Assembly: GCA_002255955.1 (NCBI GenBank)
Contig: NKIM01000014.1
Location: forward strand, 62,001 to 126,000
Reading direction: 5' to 3'
DNA from: Burkholderiales bacterium PBB2
GTDB taxonomy: Bacteria; Pseudomonadota; Gammaproteobacteria; Burkholderiales; Burkholderiaceae_C
Length of the DNA: 64,000 nucleotides
Every line of letters begins with the position of its first letter. Positions within the stretch are counted from its first letter, which is position 1. Below are positions 32,421 to 40,674 of the stretch, one piece after another. The notes beneath the pieces were generated by a model. It was not told the origin of the DNA and ran no database searches. It worked only from the letters and a program-made list of their open reading frames with translations. The translations under genes and the position numbers were made by a program.

Positions 32421-32647
32421 GCTTGCACTCCCATCAGGGACGCCGCCCTGCTTGCACGCGTGTTGCCATTCAAGGGTTCGGCCCAGGCCGCAGCGGCGCT
32501 GTGTGCCGGCAGCTGGGACTGGATGGCCAGGCCGATGGCCGGCCCGGCACAGCCCTCGCGCAGGCCGGCACCAAGCTCGACCAGGCGAGCCGCAGCCCAG
32601 CGCAGCAGCTGCTGCGGCGCTTCAAACACAGGGTGGCCGGCGCTCAT
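32417..32647 (-). CDS. Uncharacterised 76-residue ORF coupled between pufM and pufC
   Basis: The frame starts with an ATG overlapping the pufM stop (ATGA, 32644-32647) and ends in a TGA overlapping the pufC start (ATGA, 32417-32420). Third codon positions are strongly GC-rich, as in the flanking genes. The product begins [20 protein letters not shown], with a predicted amphipathic helix at about 10-30 ([18 protein letters not shown]), one cysteine, no transmembrane segment and an Ala-rich C-terminus. I recognise no family. The double overlap strongly suggests translation, if only to couple pufM to pufC; a function as a protein is open. Confidence 0.55.
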   Translation of the reverse strand: MSAGHPVFEAPQQLLRWAAARLVELGAGLREGCAGPAIGLAIQSQLPAHSAAAAWAEPLNGNTRASRAASLMGVQA

Positions 32648-33627
32648 GGCTTGACACCCAGCAGTTGCAGCGCGGGGTCGACAATGGGCGGGAACACCGC
32701 CGGATACATCGGCGCCAGGCCGTGCTTGACGCCCCAGAGGTACCAGTTGTCCACCACCGTGCCGGTCAGCAGGATGCCGATGCCGCCAGTCAAGGGGCAG
32801 AGCACGGCGAACCACCAGGCCCAGCGGTGGATGGATTCCATGGTGGCGTTGAAGCCCATGGTCCAGCGCCAGAACAGCGCCGCCCGCTCGCTGGCCGTGC
32901 CGCGGTCGGTGATCTGCTCGATTTCACGCTCGCCGCCGAAGCGGCTGACCGCCAGGATGGTGGCGCCGTGCATGGCGAACAGCAGGGTCGAGCCGTACAG
33001 GAAGGCGATCGACAGCATGTGGAAGGGGTTGTAGAACAGATTGCCGTAGCGCAGGGAGAACGCGGCCGTCCAGTCCAGGTGCGGGAAGATGCCGAAGGGC
33101 ACGGCCTCACCCCAGCTGCCCATCAGGATGGGGCGGATGAAGCCCAGCACCAGATAGAGCCAGATGGCGGCGGCAAAGGCCCAGGCCACATGCGTGCCCA
33201 TCCCCAGCTTCCGGGCACGCCGGTACATGCGCACCCACCAGAGCAGGATGGCCATGGTTAGGAAGAAGCCGGCCAGCAGCCACCAGCCCCCCTGATTGAG
33301 CGGCGGCAGGGACAGGCCATAGGCCGGCGGCGGTGGCTCCAGGGCCAGCCAGAACAGCTGACGGGCAAACTGCACGGGGTCCCAGCCGACCGAGGCCCAC
33401 ATATTCAGGCCGATGATCTCGATGGCAATGAAGCCGCAGATCAGGGAGCAGATGCCCAGCCAGCCCAGGTAGATGGGCCCGAGCTGGGCATCGCCCAAGC
33501 GCCCCAGCCAATGCCAGTGCACGCCCTTGCCCTCGCGCTGGTATTCATCGCGGCCCAGGGGCACACCCGGGTAGGACGGCGCCGCAACCTGGACGCTGGT
33601 GAAAAGGTTCTGATATTCCGCAGCCAT
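32644..33627 (-). CDS. pufM: Photosynthetic reaction centre M subunit
   Basis: One of the two core pigment-binding subunits. The 327-residue protein has five transmembrane helices and the typical blocks [34 protein letters not shown] (here [21 protein letters not shown]) with the special-pair histidine, and the quinone/iron region [19 protein letters not shown]. Start ATG is preceded by AGGAGACAAG. The gene lies 45 bases after pufL. Confidence 0.97.
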   Translation of the reverse strand: MAAEYQNLFTSVQVAAPSYPGVPLGRDEYQREGKGVHWHWLGRLGDAQLGPIYLGWLGICSLICGFIAIEIIGLNMWASVGWDPVQFARQLFWLALEPPPPAYGLSLPPLNQGGWWLLAGFFLTMAILLWWVRMYRRARKLGMGTHVAWAFAAAIWLYLVLGFIRPILMGSWGEAVPFGIFPHLDWTAAFSLRYGNLFYNPFHMLSIAFLYGSTLLFAMHGATILAVSRFGGEREIEQITDRGTASERAALFWRWTMGFNATMESIHRWAWWFAVLCPLTGGIGILLTGTVVDNWYLWGVKHGLAPMYPAVFPPIVDPALQLLGVKP

Positions 33628-33672
33628 GATCTTGTCTCCTCGGCTTGTTCCGGACTCGTGCGACTCGGGGCT

Positions 33673-34497
33673 TCAGTGCCACACCGGCAAGTTCAACCAC
33701 CAGCTCCACCACTCGGGCCAGCCGCGTGTCCAGAACGGGCCGCTGATGACGATGCAGACCGCGCTCCAGAAGCCGGCCGACAGGGCCAGGAACAGGCCCA
33801 GGCGGTGGATGCCCAGGGTGCCGATCGAGTAGCCGATGGCATCGCGGAAGAAGGTGTTCTCGTGCTCGGCCGTCTTGACCACCTCGCCCGGCGCCGGATT
33901 GGTGGCGGACAGGATCAGGGCACCGTGCAGGCTCAGCGCGAAGGTGGTGGCGAAGAAGAAGCTCACCGCCAGCATGTGCGCCGGGTTGTAGTGGAAGTGC
34001 AGGTACTGGTAGCCGGTGTTGGACACCCAGTCCAGATGGCTCATGATCCCGTAGGGGAAGCCATGCCCCCAGGCGCCCATCAGCACCGGGCGGATCACCG
34101 TCAGGGTGATGTAGGCCAGGATGGCGACCGAGAAGGCAAAGGGCACGTGGTAGCCGATGCCGAGCTTGCGGCAGATCTCGACTTCACGCAGGGCCCAGGA
34201 CACAAAGGCGCCGATCGCGCAGATGGTGATCAGCTGCCACAGGCCGCCGTCCATCAGGGGCGCGAGACCCAGGCCGTATTTGAGGTCGGGTGGCGCGATA
34301 TTGATCTGCCAGAGATTCCAGGTTCCGCCCTGCGAGGCGCCCCAGACGATCATCAGGGTACCGACCAGGGAAAAGAACGCCGTGGTCACGCCAAAGAAGC
34401 CGACGTAGAAGGGCCCGACCCAGAAGTCGAACAGATCACCGCCAACCAGGGTTCCACCGCGAACGCGGTACTTTCTCTCGAAGTTCAGCATGGCCAT
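33673..34497 (-). CDS. pufL: Photosynthetic reaction centre L subunit
   Basis: Core pigment-binding subunit of the type-2 reaction centre, 274 residues with five transmembrane helices. It begins [20 protein letters not shown], the conserved PufL start. The special-pair and accessory chlorophyll histidines lie in [20 protein letters not shown], and the iron/quinone ligands in the segments HGALILSA and [12 protein letters not shown]. The open frame extends upstream to 34557, but the ATG at 34497 has GAGGTGG ahead of it and matches the family. Confidence 0.97.
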   Translation of the reverse strand: MAMLNFERKYRVRGGTLVGGDLFDFWVGPFYVGFFGVTTAFFSLVGTLMIVWGASQGGTWNLWQINIAPPDLKYGLGLAPLMDGGLWQLITICAIGAFVSWALREVEICRKLGIGYHVPFAFSVAILAYITLTVIRPVLMGAWGHGFPYGIMSHLDWVSNTGYQYLHFHYNPAHMLAVSFFFATTFALSLHGALILSATNPAPGEVVKTAEHENTFFRDAIGYSIGTLGIHRLGLFLALSAGFWSAVCIVISGPFWTRGWPEWWSWWLNLPVWH

Positions 34498-34600
34498 GCT
34501 TGCCACCTCAGCAAATAGGGCACCCGCGCTGAGCGGGGCCCTGGGCAGTCCGGACACGGCGCGAGCCGAAGCCCGCGCCGTGCATGCGATGACGCGACGA

Positions 34601-34786
34601 CTACTTCGGCGCGGGCGCGGGGATCGATGAGTTTTGACTCACCGCCTGCGTCCGGGGCCCGTCGAGCCAGTTGAACTTGTTGGTACTGAGCAGCACAAAG
34701 TGAATCACCAGTGCCAGTACGAACAAGAAGGCGAACAAAGCGACCAGCGCACGGCGCGGATCGAACAGCAACCAAATTCTCCACAT
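34601..34786 (-). CDS. pufA: LH1 (core antenna) alpha polypeptide
   Basis: The 61-residue protein begins [20 protein letters not shown], the diagnostic alpha-subunit start, with bacteriochlorophyll-ligating His29 (VIHFVLLST) and the C-terminal aromatic cluster FNWLDGP. An Ala/Pro-rich tail follows. A strong AGGAGT lies ahead of the ATG. It is separated from pufB by the 74-residue beta-like gene, which is unusual since pufB and pufA normally lie side by side. Confidence 0.96.
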   Translation of the reverse strand: MWRIWLLFDPRRALVALFAFLFVLALVIHFVLLSTNKFNWLDGPRTQAVSQNSSIPAPAPK

Positions 34787-34797
34787 GCTTCTTACTC

Positions 34798-35022
34798 CTA
34801 GTTGAGGTGCGACATGAAGGTATAGACCCCGGTACGCACACCCTTGATCAGCGATTTCTCGCCTTCAGCGCCCGGCAACCACGCTCGCCACTGCAGAAAC
34901 AGCAATTGCGCGGCAAGCGCGATCAAGAGCACGAAAACAAAACTCACGAAAAACAGCGCTTCGTAGGTCTTGGAGTCTTGCAGCGCCGCAGCGGCCACAG
35001 GGACGGTTGTGAAATTAGCCAT
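34798..35022 (-). CDS. LH1 beta-like paralogue lacking both chlorophyll-site histidines, between pufB and pufA
   Basis: The 74-residue product has one transmembrane helix (about 23-43). It aligns without gaps to PufB of this window over residues 1-49: identical are M1, A2, T6, F24, S27, F28, I34, A35, A38, L41, W45, R46, W48 and L49. At the bacteriochlorophyll ligand position His39 of PufB it has Gln39 ([15 protein letters not shown]), and at His21 it has Glu21. The beta-type ending WRPWL is WRAWL, followed by a 25-residue extension ending [10 protein letters not shown] good ribosome site (AAGGA) precedes the ATG. I infer a beta-derived, ligand-less single-helix subunit of the core complex, perhaps a ring gap or quinone-channel protein; no such function is shown by sequence. 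Confidence 0.85.
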   Translation of the reverse strand: MANFTTVPVAAAALQDSKTYEALFFVSFVFVLLIALAAQLLFLQWRAWLPGAEGEKSLIKGVRTGVYTFMSHLN

Positions 35023-35042
35023 GGCGGTGTTCCTTCAAGCGT

Positions 35043-35192
35043 TTACAGCCAGGGACGCCACATCCACACCAGCACATGGGCGACCACGGCGATTGCCGTG
35101 AAGCCAATGAAGCTGGTCATGAAGATGCCGTGGAATTCCCGGGCTTCGTTCTCAGTCAGCCCGGATAACGAGCCTGTTCTGTTGTCAGCCAT
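35043..35192 (-). CDS. pufB: LH1 (core antenna) beta polypeptide
   Basis: A 49-residue gene. The product begins [20 protein letters not shown] and ends WMWRPWL, the classic beta-subunit layout, with His39 as bacteriochlorophyll ligand (VVAHVLVW) and His21 in the upstream conserved position (EFHGIF). A clear GAGGAG precedes the ATG at 35192. It lies 20 bases upstream of the beta-like gene. First structural gene of puf. Confidence 0.95.
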   Translation of the reverse strand: MADNRTGSLSGLTENEAREFHGIFMTSFIGFTAIAVVAHVLVWMWRPWL

Positions 35193-35343
35193 ATCGATAG
35201 CTCCTCAGAGAAACGGCCTTGCGGCCAGTACCGCGCAGCTCCCGCGCGGCAAGGACTTCCACGGGTCGATCACCCACGGCAAGACTTGAAATCACAGCAG
35301 CAGCGCCGAGGGCGGTGTCGTTGTTCTTCTTGATGCAGTTCAT
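35185..35343 (-). CDS. Small 52-residue ORF between bchZ and pufB (pufQ position)
   Basis: ATG at 35343 overlaps the bchZ stop (ATGA) and has GGGAG about eight bases upstream; the TGA overlaps the first codons of pufB. The product begins [20 protein letters not shown] and ends in a basic stretch ([13 protein letters not shown]). It has no membrane helix and does not resemble Rhodobacter PufQ, although it occupies the same place. The first dozen codons are GC3-rich like the neighbours and the rest less so. It may be a coupling leader that carries ribosomes from bchZ into puf, or a true small protein. Confidence 0.42.
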   Translation of the reverse strand: MNCIKKNNDTALGAAAVISSLAVGDRPVEVLAARELRGTGRKAVSLRSYRYG

Positions 35344-36821
35344 GTCAGCGCTCCCAGGGCTGCAGCAGCGAGCTGGCGGGTGCGGCCCTCAAGGTCTTGC
35401 AAATCCACCGCCGCTGCGCCACGCGCACGGGCGGCCGCCTCGGCCTGGTCGCGCAAGCGCTTGGCGGCCGAGATGCGCACCAGCACAGGCTGGGCCTCCA
35501 GCAATTCATCCAGCAGCTCTTTCGCGTCCTGGGTCCAGCCCATCTCGGGCAAGGCGCGAGCGGGCGTGGCCTCGACCTTGTCCAGCTCGGTGCCCAGGGG
35601 CAGGATGTGGAACAAGGCATCGAACAAGGCGTTGCAGAACTCCTGCACCAGGTAGGTGGCGCCGGCATAGCCCATGAAGGGGGTGCCGGTGGCGCGCCGG
35701 ATCAGGGCGCCGGGAAAGGAGGCCGGGATGAAGGCCGGCTTCATCGGACTCTTGCTGCCCGCCTCGGCCAGGTACATGCGCTCGTTGAAGCTGCCGTACA
35801 TCACCAGCGGTGCCTTCTCATGGACCAGGGCGCGGATGGCGGCGTTGTCGGTTTTCTCGCCCGGCTTGCGCGAGACGGCGAAGTTGCAGGGCAGGCCCAG
35901 CTCGTCTTCGAAGAAGTGGCGCAGGCCGCGCGCATAGGTCTCGCTGGCGACGACGGCAAAGCTGGCCGTGCCAAAGAAGTCCTGCGTGACCGAGCGCCAC
36001 AGATCCCAGATCGGCTTGATCGTGGTGTGCTTCTCGCGCTCGATGAAGGGCTCGGGGTCCAGCTGCAGCAGCGCGCCGAGCTGACGCAGAAAGGCGGTGG
36101 TGCTGTGCAGGCCGATGGGGGCTTGCAGATAGGGCCGATCCAGCGCCTCGCAGAGCATGCGACCGAACTCGCGGTACATGCAGACGTTGACATCGGCATC
36201 CACCAGCTTGGCCACATCGGCCAGGTGGCTGGTCAGGGGGAACACCATATTCACTTCAGCACCGATGCCTTCGATCAGGCGGCGGATCTCGTGCAGATCA
36301 CTGGCGCTGTTGAACTGGCCGTAGCAGGGGCCGATGATGTTGACGCGTGGCTTCTCGCCGGTGGGACGTTCGGCAAAAGGCCTGCGCGCCGGCACCTTCT
36401 TGACGCCGTACTCGGTCCAGAGCCAGAACATGGCCCGGTCGGCGCACTGCCACTGGTCTTCGTCAATGGTGCGCGGCAGAAAGCGCTGGATGGTCGTGCC
36501 CTCGGGCGTCACGCCGCCGCCGATCATCTCGGCGATGGAGCCGGTGACAACCACACTGGGCAGGTCGGGATCCAGGGCGGCATGGGCGCGTTTCATGGCG
36601 CCCTCGGTGCCCTCGCGGCCCAGCTGCTCTTCGGCCAGGCCGGTCACGACGATGGGCAGCTCATGGGGCGGCAGCGCGTCGGTGTAATGCAGCACCGAGG
36701 TCACCGGCAGGTTCTCGCAGCCCACCGGCCCGTCGATCACCACCTGCAAACCCTTGATGGCCGTGAAGACGTAGACGGCCCCCCAGTAGCCGCCGGCCCG
36801 GTCGTGATCGAGTACTAGCAT
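35340..36821 (-). CDS. bchZ: Chlorophyllide reductase subunit Z
   Basis: BchZ and BchY form the catalytic component of the nitrogenase-like chlorophyllide a reductase (COR), which reduces ring B. The 493-residue protein begins [20 protein letters not shown] and has the conserved cysteine in [20 protein letters not shown] and a second in [15 protein letters not shown]. An open frame continues upstream to 36953, but ATG 36821 has GGGGGAG before it and fits the family start. The stop overlaps the next small ORF. Confidence 0.95.
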   Translation of the reverse strand: MLVLDHDRAGGYWGAVYVFTAIKGLQVVIDGPVGCENLPVTSVLHYTDALPPHELPIVVTGLAEEQLGREGTEGAMKRAHAALDPDLPSVVVTGSIAEMIGGGVTPEGTTIQRFLPRTIDEDQWQCADRAMFWLWTEYGVKKVPARRPFAERPTGEKPRVNIIGPCYGQFNSASDLHEIRRLIEGIGAEVNMVFPLTSHLADVAKLVDADVNVCMYREFGRMLCEALDRPYLQAPIGLHSTTAFLRQLGALLQLDPEPFIEREKHTTIKPIWDLWRSVTQDFFGTASFAVVASETYARGLRHFFEDELGLPCNFAVSRKPGEKTDNAAIRALVHEKAPLVMYGSFNERMYLAEAGSKSPMKPAFIPASFPGALIRRATGTPFMGYAGATYLVQEFCNALFDALFHILPLGTELDKVEATPARALPEMGWTQDAKELLDELLEAQPVLVRISAAKRLRDQAEAAARARGAAAVDLQDLEGRTRQLAAAALGALT

Positions 36822-36976
36822 GGGCGACTCCCCCATTCGACACAGCGGCGGAAACCGCGATGGCGTGCCGAGAGCGAAGGGATGCTGTGGGGACGGCCGG
36901 ACTTGCGACGCGCCTTGGGCAGCACGGCGGCCAGGCAGACCAGGCGGCCGCACACGGGATTCGGATGCTCGCTCAT
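36815..36976 (-). CDS. Possible 53-residue ORF bridging bchY and bchZ
   Basis: An ATG overlapping the bchY stop (TGATG) follows GAGGAG at good spacing. The frame runs with GC-rich third positions and ends in TAG seven bases inside bchZ. The product begins [20 protein letters not shown], has four cysteines (C-x4-C near 9-14, then Cys46 and Cys53) and an Arg-rich middle. It resembles no family I know. Spacing and ribosome site favour translation, but the 150-base gap may simply be a coupling segment. Low confidence as a functional protein. Confidence 0.33.
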   Translation of the reverse strand: MSEHPNPVCGRLVCLAAVLPKARRKSGRPHSIPSLSARHRGFRRCVEWGSRPC

Positions 36977-38466
36977 CAGATCATCTCCTCGGCCTTGCGG
37001 CGCTTGATCAGCTTGATGACTTGGCGTCGCGTCTCGGCCTTGAACTCGGGCCGGTCCTGCGGCAGCTGTTCCCAGATGCCGGCGGCATGGCCGGCGCCCG
37101 CCTCGCCGAAAAATTCCTGCATCTGGCTGAAGCGGTGCTTGTTGGCGATGGCGGCATTGACCACCTGGGCCAGCGAGCCCGCCCCGGCCGGGCCCATCAG
37201 CGGCCGGGCCGAGATCAGGTTGGTGAAGTACAGGGCCGGCAGCGACATCTGCTTGGCCTTTTGCACCACCGGCGTGGTGCCGATGGCCAGATCGGGCTTG
37301 AACTCGGCCACCGCCGCCAAGTCCTGCTCCAGCGAGGCGCGGTACTGCACATGGACGCCGCGCGCCTGCAGCCATTCGCGGTCCGGATCGCTCCAGCGGG
37401 TGCGTGGGCAGGCGGTGCCCACATAGGGCACCTGGGCGCCGCTCTCGATCAGCAGCCGGGCCACCAGCAGCTCCGAGCCCTCGTAGCCGCTGACCGTCAC
37501 TCGGCCCTGGATCGGTGAACGCGCCAGCGCGCCCTTGATCGCAGGGAGGAACTTCTGCTTGGCCGCATCGATCAGCGCCTGCGGCACATTCGCCGCAGCG
37601 CCGATGGCCTGCAACCAGGCCTCGGTACCGTCGTGGCCCACGGGCGCCGAGCCGATCACCGGCCGCCCGGCGGCCTCGAACTCCCGCACGCAGGCGGTGT
37701 AGAAAGGATGGATGGCCGCCACCACCGAGCAGTCCAGCGCGGCATAGAGCTCGCGCCATTCGCGCGTGGGCACCACCGGCCCTGCCGCCAGGCCCATGGG
37801 TTCGAGCAACATGCCCAGCACCACCGGGTCGGCCGGGAACATCTCGCCGAGCAGGCTCACCGTCGGCTTCTCCGCCAGCTTTTTCTCGCGCCAGCCGGTC
37901 GGCGCACTGACCGGCCCCGCCTCGGCTTCGCTGCGGGCGTACTTGAGCATCGCACCGGCCAGCACGTCCTTGGCTTCCGCATGGGTGGGCACGCCAAAGC
38001 CCGGCACATCGATGCCGATGATGCGCACCCCGTTGATCTGCTTGGGCAAGAGCTGCAGGGGCACGCCGCTGGCCGTGGGCACGCAGAGGTTGATGATGAC
38101 CAGGGCGTCGAGCTTGTCCGGATCGGCTTGCAGGTGCACCGCCTCGCGGATGTCCTCGAACAGCTTGCCCGTCACCAGGGTCTCGGAGTTGAAAGGCACA
38201 TAGCCGACGCTGCGTTTGGCACCGTAGAAATGCGAGGTGAAGGTCAGACCGTAGACGCAGCAGGCGGAGCCGCTGAGGATGGTGGCGGTGCGGCGCATGC
38301 GCAGGCCCACGCGCAGCGCACCGAAGGCCGGGCACATGCTTTGCGGCTGGTCGTGCGGGCCTTTGGGATAGTCGGCCGCGTAGCGCTCCAGCGTCTCGCG
38401 GGTCGCTTCACTCTGGCTCTGGCTTTGGGCCAGTACCATTTCAGGCGTGGCGTGGCAGTTGGACAT
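36976..38466 (-). CDS. bchY: Chlorophyllide reductase subunit Y
   Basis: Partner of BchZ in COR. The 496-residue protein contains the cluster-associated cysteines in [23 protein letters not shown] and [12 protein letters not shown]. The start [14 protein letters not shown] at 38466 has GGGAG upstream; the open frame to 38547 runs through the intergenic repeat after bchX and was not used. Length and motif order are typical. Confidence 0.94.
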   Translation of the reverse strand: MSNCHATPEMVLAQSQSQSEATRETLERYAADYPKGPHDQPQSMCPAFGALRVGLRMRRTATILSGSACCVYGLTFTSHFYGAKRSVGYVPFNSETLVTGKLFEDIREAVHLQADPDKLDALVIINLCVPTASGVPLQLLPKQINGVRIIGIDVPGFGVPTHAEAKDVLAGAMLKYARSEAEAGPVSAPTGWREKKLAEKPTVSLLGEMFPADPVVLGMLLEPMGLAAGPVVPTREWRELYAALDCSVVAAIHPFYTACVREFEAAGRPVIGSAPVGHDGTEAWLQAIGAAANVPQALIDAAKQKFLPAIKGALARSPIQGRVTVSGYEGSELLVARLLIESGAQVPYVGTACPRTRWSDPDREWLQARGVHVQYRASLEQDLAAVAEFKPDLAIGTTPVVQKAKQMSLPALYFTNLISARPLMGPAGAGSLAQVVNAAIANKHRFSQMQEFFGEAGAGHAAGIWEQLPQDRPEFKAETRRQVIKLIKRRKAEEMI

Positions 38467-38478
38467 GATCAGGACTCC

Positions 38479-38545
38479 CGCCGGGCCGCCCCAAGGGAGG
38501 CTAGCGCCCCCTCGGGGGGCAGCGAACGAATGTGAGCGTGGGGGC
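38479..38545 (-). repeat. Intergenic hairpin element between bchX and bchY (copy 2)
   Basis: The 87-base gap holds the hairpin GCCCCC-tcg-GGGGGC (38506-38520), a flank GCGAACGAATGTGAGCG (38522-38538), and CGCCGGGCCGCCCCAA (38479-38494). The last is the exact reverse complement of the 16-mer ending the bchL-bchM element. Since bchX is transcribed leftward, both copies have the same orientation relative to their Fe-protein gene. It is a dispersed GC-rich intergenic repeat, probably common in the genome; that is an inference. Confidence 0.65.
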
Positions 38546-38553
38546 ACATAAGC

Positions 38554-39594
38554 TCAGGCGGCGTCGTAAACGACTTCGAGCGTGGGCTTGATCAGCTCGG
38601 TCTTGCCCACCATGTCGAACAAGGTGGCCGGCTCCATCTTGAAATCGCGCCCGGTCACCTCGGCCGAGAACAGGCCCAGCAGTTGGTCCTGCGTCTGCGG
38701 CTTGGGGCGCACCGGCGGCGCCTCGCCGACATTGGTGGCCAGGGTCTCGAACAGCGAGGCCCACTGCGTGCCGGGCCGGCCGATGATTTCGTAGCTGGCG
38801 CTTTTGCGGCGGATGTCTTCATGCGCGGGGATGGCGGCCAGCACCGGGATGCCGGCGTTGGCGGCGAAGGCGGCGGCCTCGCCGGTGCCGTCGTCCTTGT
38901 TGATCACCATGCCGGCCACACCGACATTGCCGCCCAGCTTGCGGAAGTATTCGACCGCGCTGCACACGTTGTTGGCCACGTACAGGCTTTGCAGGTCGTT
39001 GGAGCCGACGACGATGACCTTCTGGCACATATCGCGCGCAATCGGCAGGCCGAAGCCGCCGCAGACCACATCGCCGAGAAAATCGAGCAGCACGTAGTCA
39101 AAACCCCAGTCGTGGAAGCCCAGTTTTTCCAGGGTCTCGAAGCCGTGGATGATGCCGCGCCCGCCGCAGCCGCGGCCGACCTCGGGGCCACCGAGTTCCA
39201 TCGCGTAGACACCGTCGCGCTTGAAGCAGACGTCACCGATGGCCACCGCCTCGCCGGCCAGCTTCTTCTTGCTGCTGGTCTCGATGATGGTGGGGCAGGC
39301 CTTGCCACCGAAGAGCAGGCTGGTGGTGTCGCTCTTGGGGTCGCAGCCGATCAGCAGCACCTTCTTGCCCTGCTGGGCCATCATGTAGCTGAGGTTGGCC
39401 AGGGTGAAGCTCTTGCCGATGCCGCCCTTGCCGTAGATCGCAATGATCTGGGTGGTCTTGGTGACCGGGCCGGTGGCGGGCGCATCGGGCTCGATGGCGG
39501 CCTCCTTGCGCAGTTCATCGCGCAAGCCCTCGGCCTGGCTGGCTCGGGGCTGAAAAACCATCGGCGCGACTGCCGGGATGCTCGACGTGCTCAT
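38554..39594 (-). CDS. bchX: Chlorophyllide reductase iron protein subunit X
   Basis: The NifH-like ATPase of COR. The 346-residue protein has P-loop GKGGIGKSF at 55-63 and the cluster cysteines Cys143 (GRGCGGRGI) and Cys178 (GDVVCGGFG), with the BchX-type insert GGPEVGRGCGGRGIIHGFE. The start ATG overlaps the bchC stop (ATGA), excluding the longer frame to 39765. It is first of the XYZ set, and a hairpin element separates it from bchY. Confidence 0.96.
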   Translation of the reverse strand: MSTSSIPAVAPMVFQPRASQAEGLRDELRKEAAIEPDAPATGPVTKTTQIIAIYGKGGIGKSFTLANLSYMMAQQGKKVLLIGCDPKSDTTSLLFGGKACPTIIETSSKKKLAGEAVAIGDVCFKRDGVYAMELGGPEVGRGCGGRGIIHGFETLEKLGFHDWGFDYVLLDFLGDVVCGGFGLPIARDMCQKVIVVGSNDLQSLYVANNVCSAVEYFRKLGGNVGVAGMVINKDDGTGEAAAFAANAGIPVLAAIPAHEDIRRKSASYEIIGRPGTQWASLFETLATNVGEAPPVRPKPQTQDQLLGLFSAEVTGRDFKMEPATLFDMVGKTELIKPTLEVVYDAA

Positions 39595-40544
39595 GCGTGG
39601 TGTCTCCAGTCCAAAACCATCTTCAGGCAGCTGGCATCGTTGAATGCCTGGCTGTAGGCAGCGCCGGCGTTCTGCGCCGGTTCGCTGTGCGTCAACAAGC
39701 CGTCCAGCGAGAGCCGGCCAGCGTGCAGCAAGGCGTTGACCGCCAGCATGTCCGGCCGCTTCCATTCGGCAGCCACGCGGATGCGCGCTTCGCGCATGAA
39801 GGCGGGCGGGAAGTTCAGCGACAGCGGCTGGGAATAGAACCCGGCCAGCACCACCTCACCGCCGAAAGCCAAGCGGCCGATCAGGCTGTCGAGCAGGCCT
39901 GCATCACCGCTGACGTCGTAGATGGCCTTGTAGTCACGGCGCTTGTCATCGTTCGGGTGCATCACCTGGTAACCCACGGCGCCGTCGGCGCGCTGCGGGT
40001 TGGTTTCCCAGACGGTGAAGTCCTGGATACCAGCCGCCACATTCATGCGCGCCAGCAGGCGGCCGAGCACGCCGTGACCGACGATCAGATCGGGCGGGGT
40101 GAAGGGCTGGGCCTGGCCGCCGCCGGCGACGCTGTGGTAGGCCGTGGCGGCCAGGGCCAGCAGCACGGCCTTCTCGCCTAACTTTTCATCCACCGGCACC
40201 ACCTTGCCACTGGGCACAACCAGGCGCGAGGCAGAGCCACCGAACAAACCCTTGACCTCGCCGAAGCAGCGTGCGCCTGGCACAAAGACCCGCTGACCGA
40301 TCCACTGCAGGCTGGCCGGGCCGACCGCAATCACCCGGCCGACCGCCTCATAACCCGGCACCAGCGGATACCCCATGCCCGGGAACATGGGCATGGTGCC
40401 GGTCCAGATCAGGCGCTCGGTGCCAGTGCTGATGCCGCTCCACTCGACCTCGACCACCACGTCCTCATCCTCCAGGGCCGGCAGGCGGAGCTGCGACAGG
40501 CTCAGGTGCTCGGGACGGTCAATCACCACGGCCAAGGTATTCAT
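39591..40544 (-). CDS. bchC: Bacteriochlorophyllide 3-hydroxyethyl dehydrogenase
   Basis: BchC oxidises the 3-hydroxyethyl group to acetyl in bacteriochlorophyllide. The 317-residue protein has the zinc-alcohol-dehydrogenase/MDR fold of this family, with VEVEWSGISTGTERLIWTG and the nucleotide region DLIVGHGVLGRLLARM. The gene leads the bchCXYZ-puf superoperon. Tandem PpsR boxes with 8-bp spacing lie about 77 to 120 bases upstream. Confidence 0.94.
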   Translation of the reverse strand: MNTLAVVIDRPEHLSLSQLRLPALEDEDVVVEVEWSGISTGTERLIWTGTMPMFPGMGYPLVPGYEAVGRVIAVGPASLQWIGQRVFVPGARCFGEVKGLFGGSASRLVVPSGKVVPVDEKLGEKAVLLALAATAYHSVAGGGQAQPFTPPDLIVGHGVLGRLLARMNVAAGIQDFTVWETNPQRADGAVGYQVMHPNDDKRRDYKAIYDVSGDAGLLDSLIGRLAFGGEVVLAGFYSQPLSLNFPPAFMREARIRVAAEWKRPDMLAVNALLHAGRLSLDGLLTHSEPAQNAGAAYSQAFNDASCLKMVLDWRHHA

Positions 40545-40620
40545 GCTCAGTTCTCCAAGAGCTGGGTCGGCGGTCTGCGTGTGACCCGGGCCTGAAACAG
40601 GTGATTTCTTGAACTCATGG

Positions 40621-40664
40621 AGTCATCTTAGATAGACACAGCAAAACGTCAACTAATATTTACA
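40621..40664. promoter_or_regulatory. Tandem PpsR-type boxes upstream of bchC
   Basis: AGTCATCTTAGATAGACA (40621-40638) and CGTCAACTAATATTTACA (40647-40664) each match TGT-N12-ACA with one mismatch, in the first base of the box on the plus strand. They are separated by exactly 8 bases, the spacing known for CrtJ/PpsR binding at bchC-type promoters. They lie between crtF and bchC (gap 40545-40674), so the bchC promoter is probably repressed aerobically. Confidence 0.68.
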
Positions 40665-40674
40665 CTTGGTTTTG

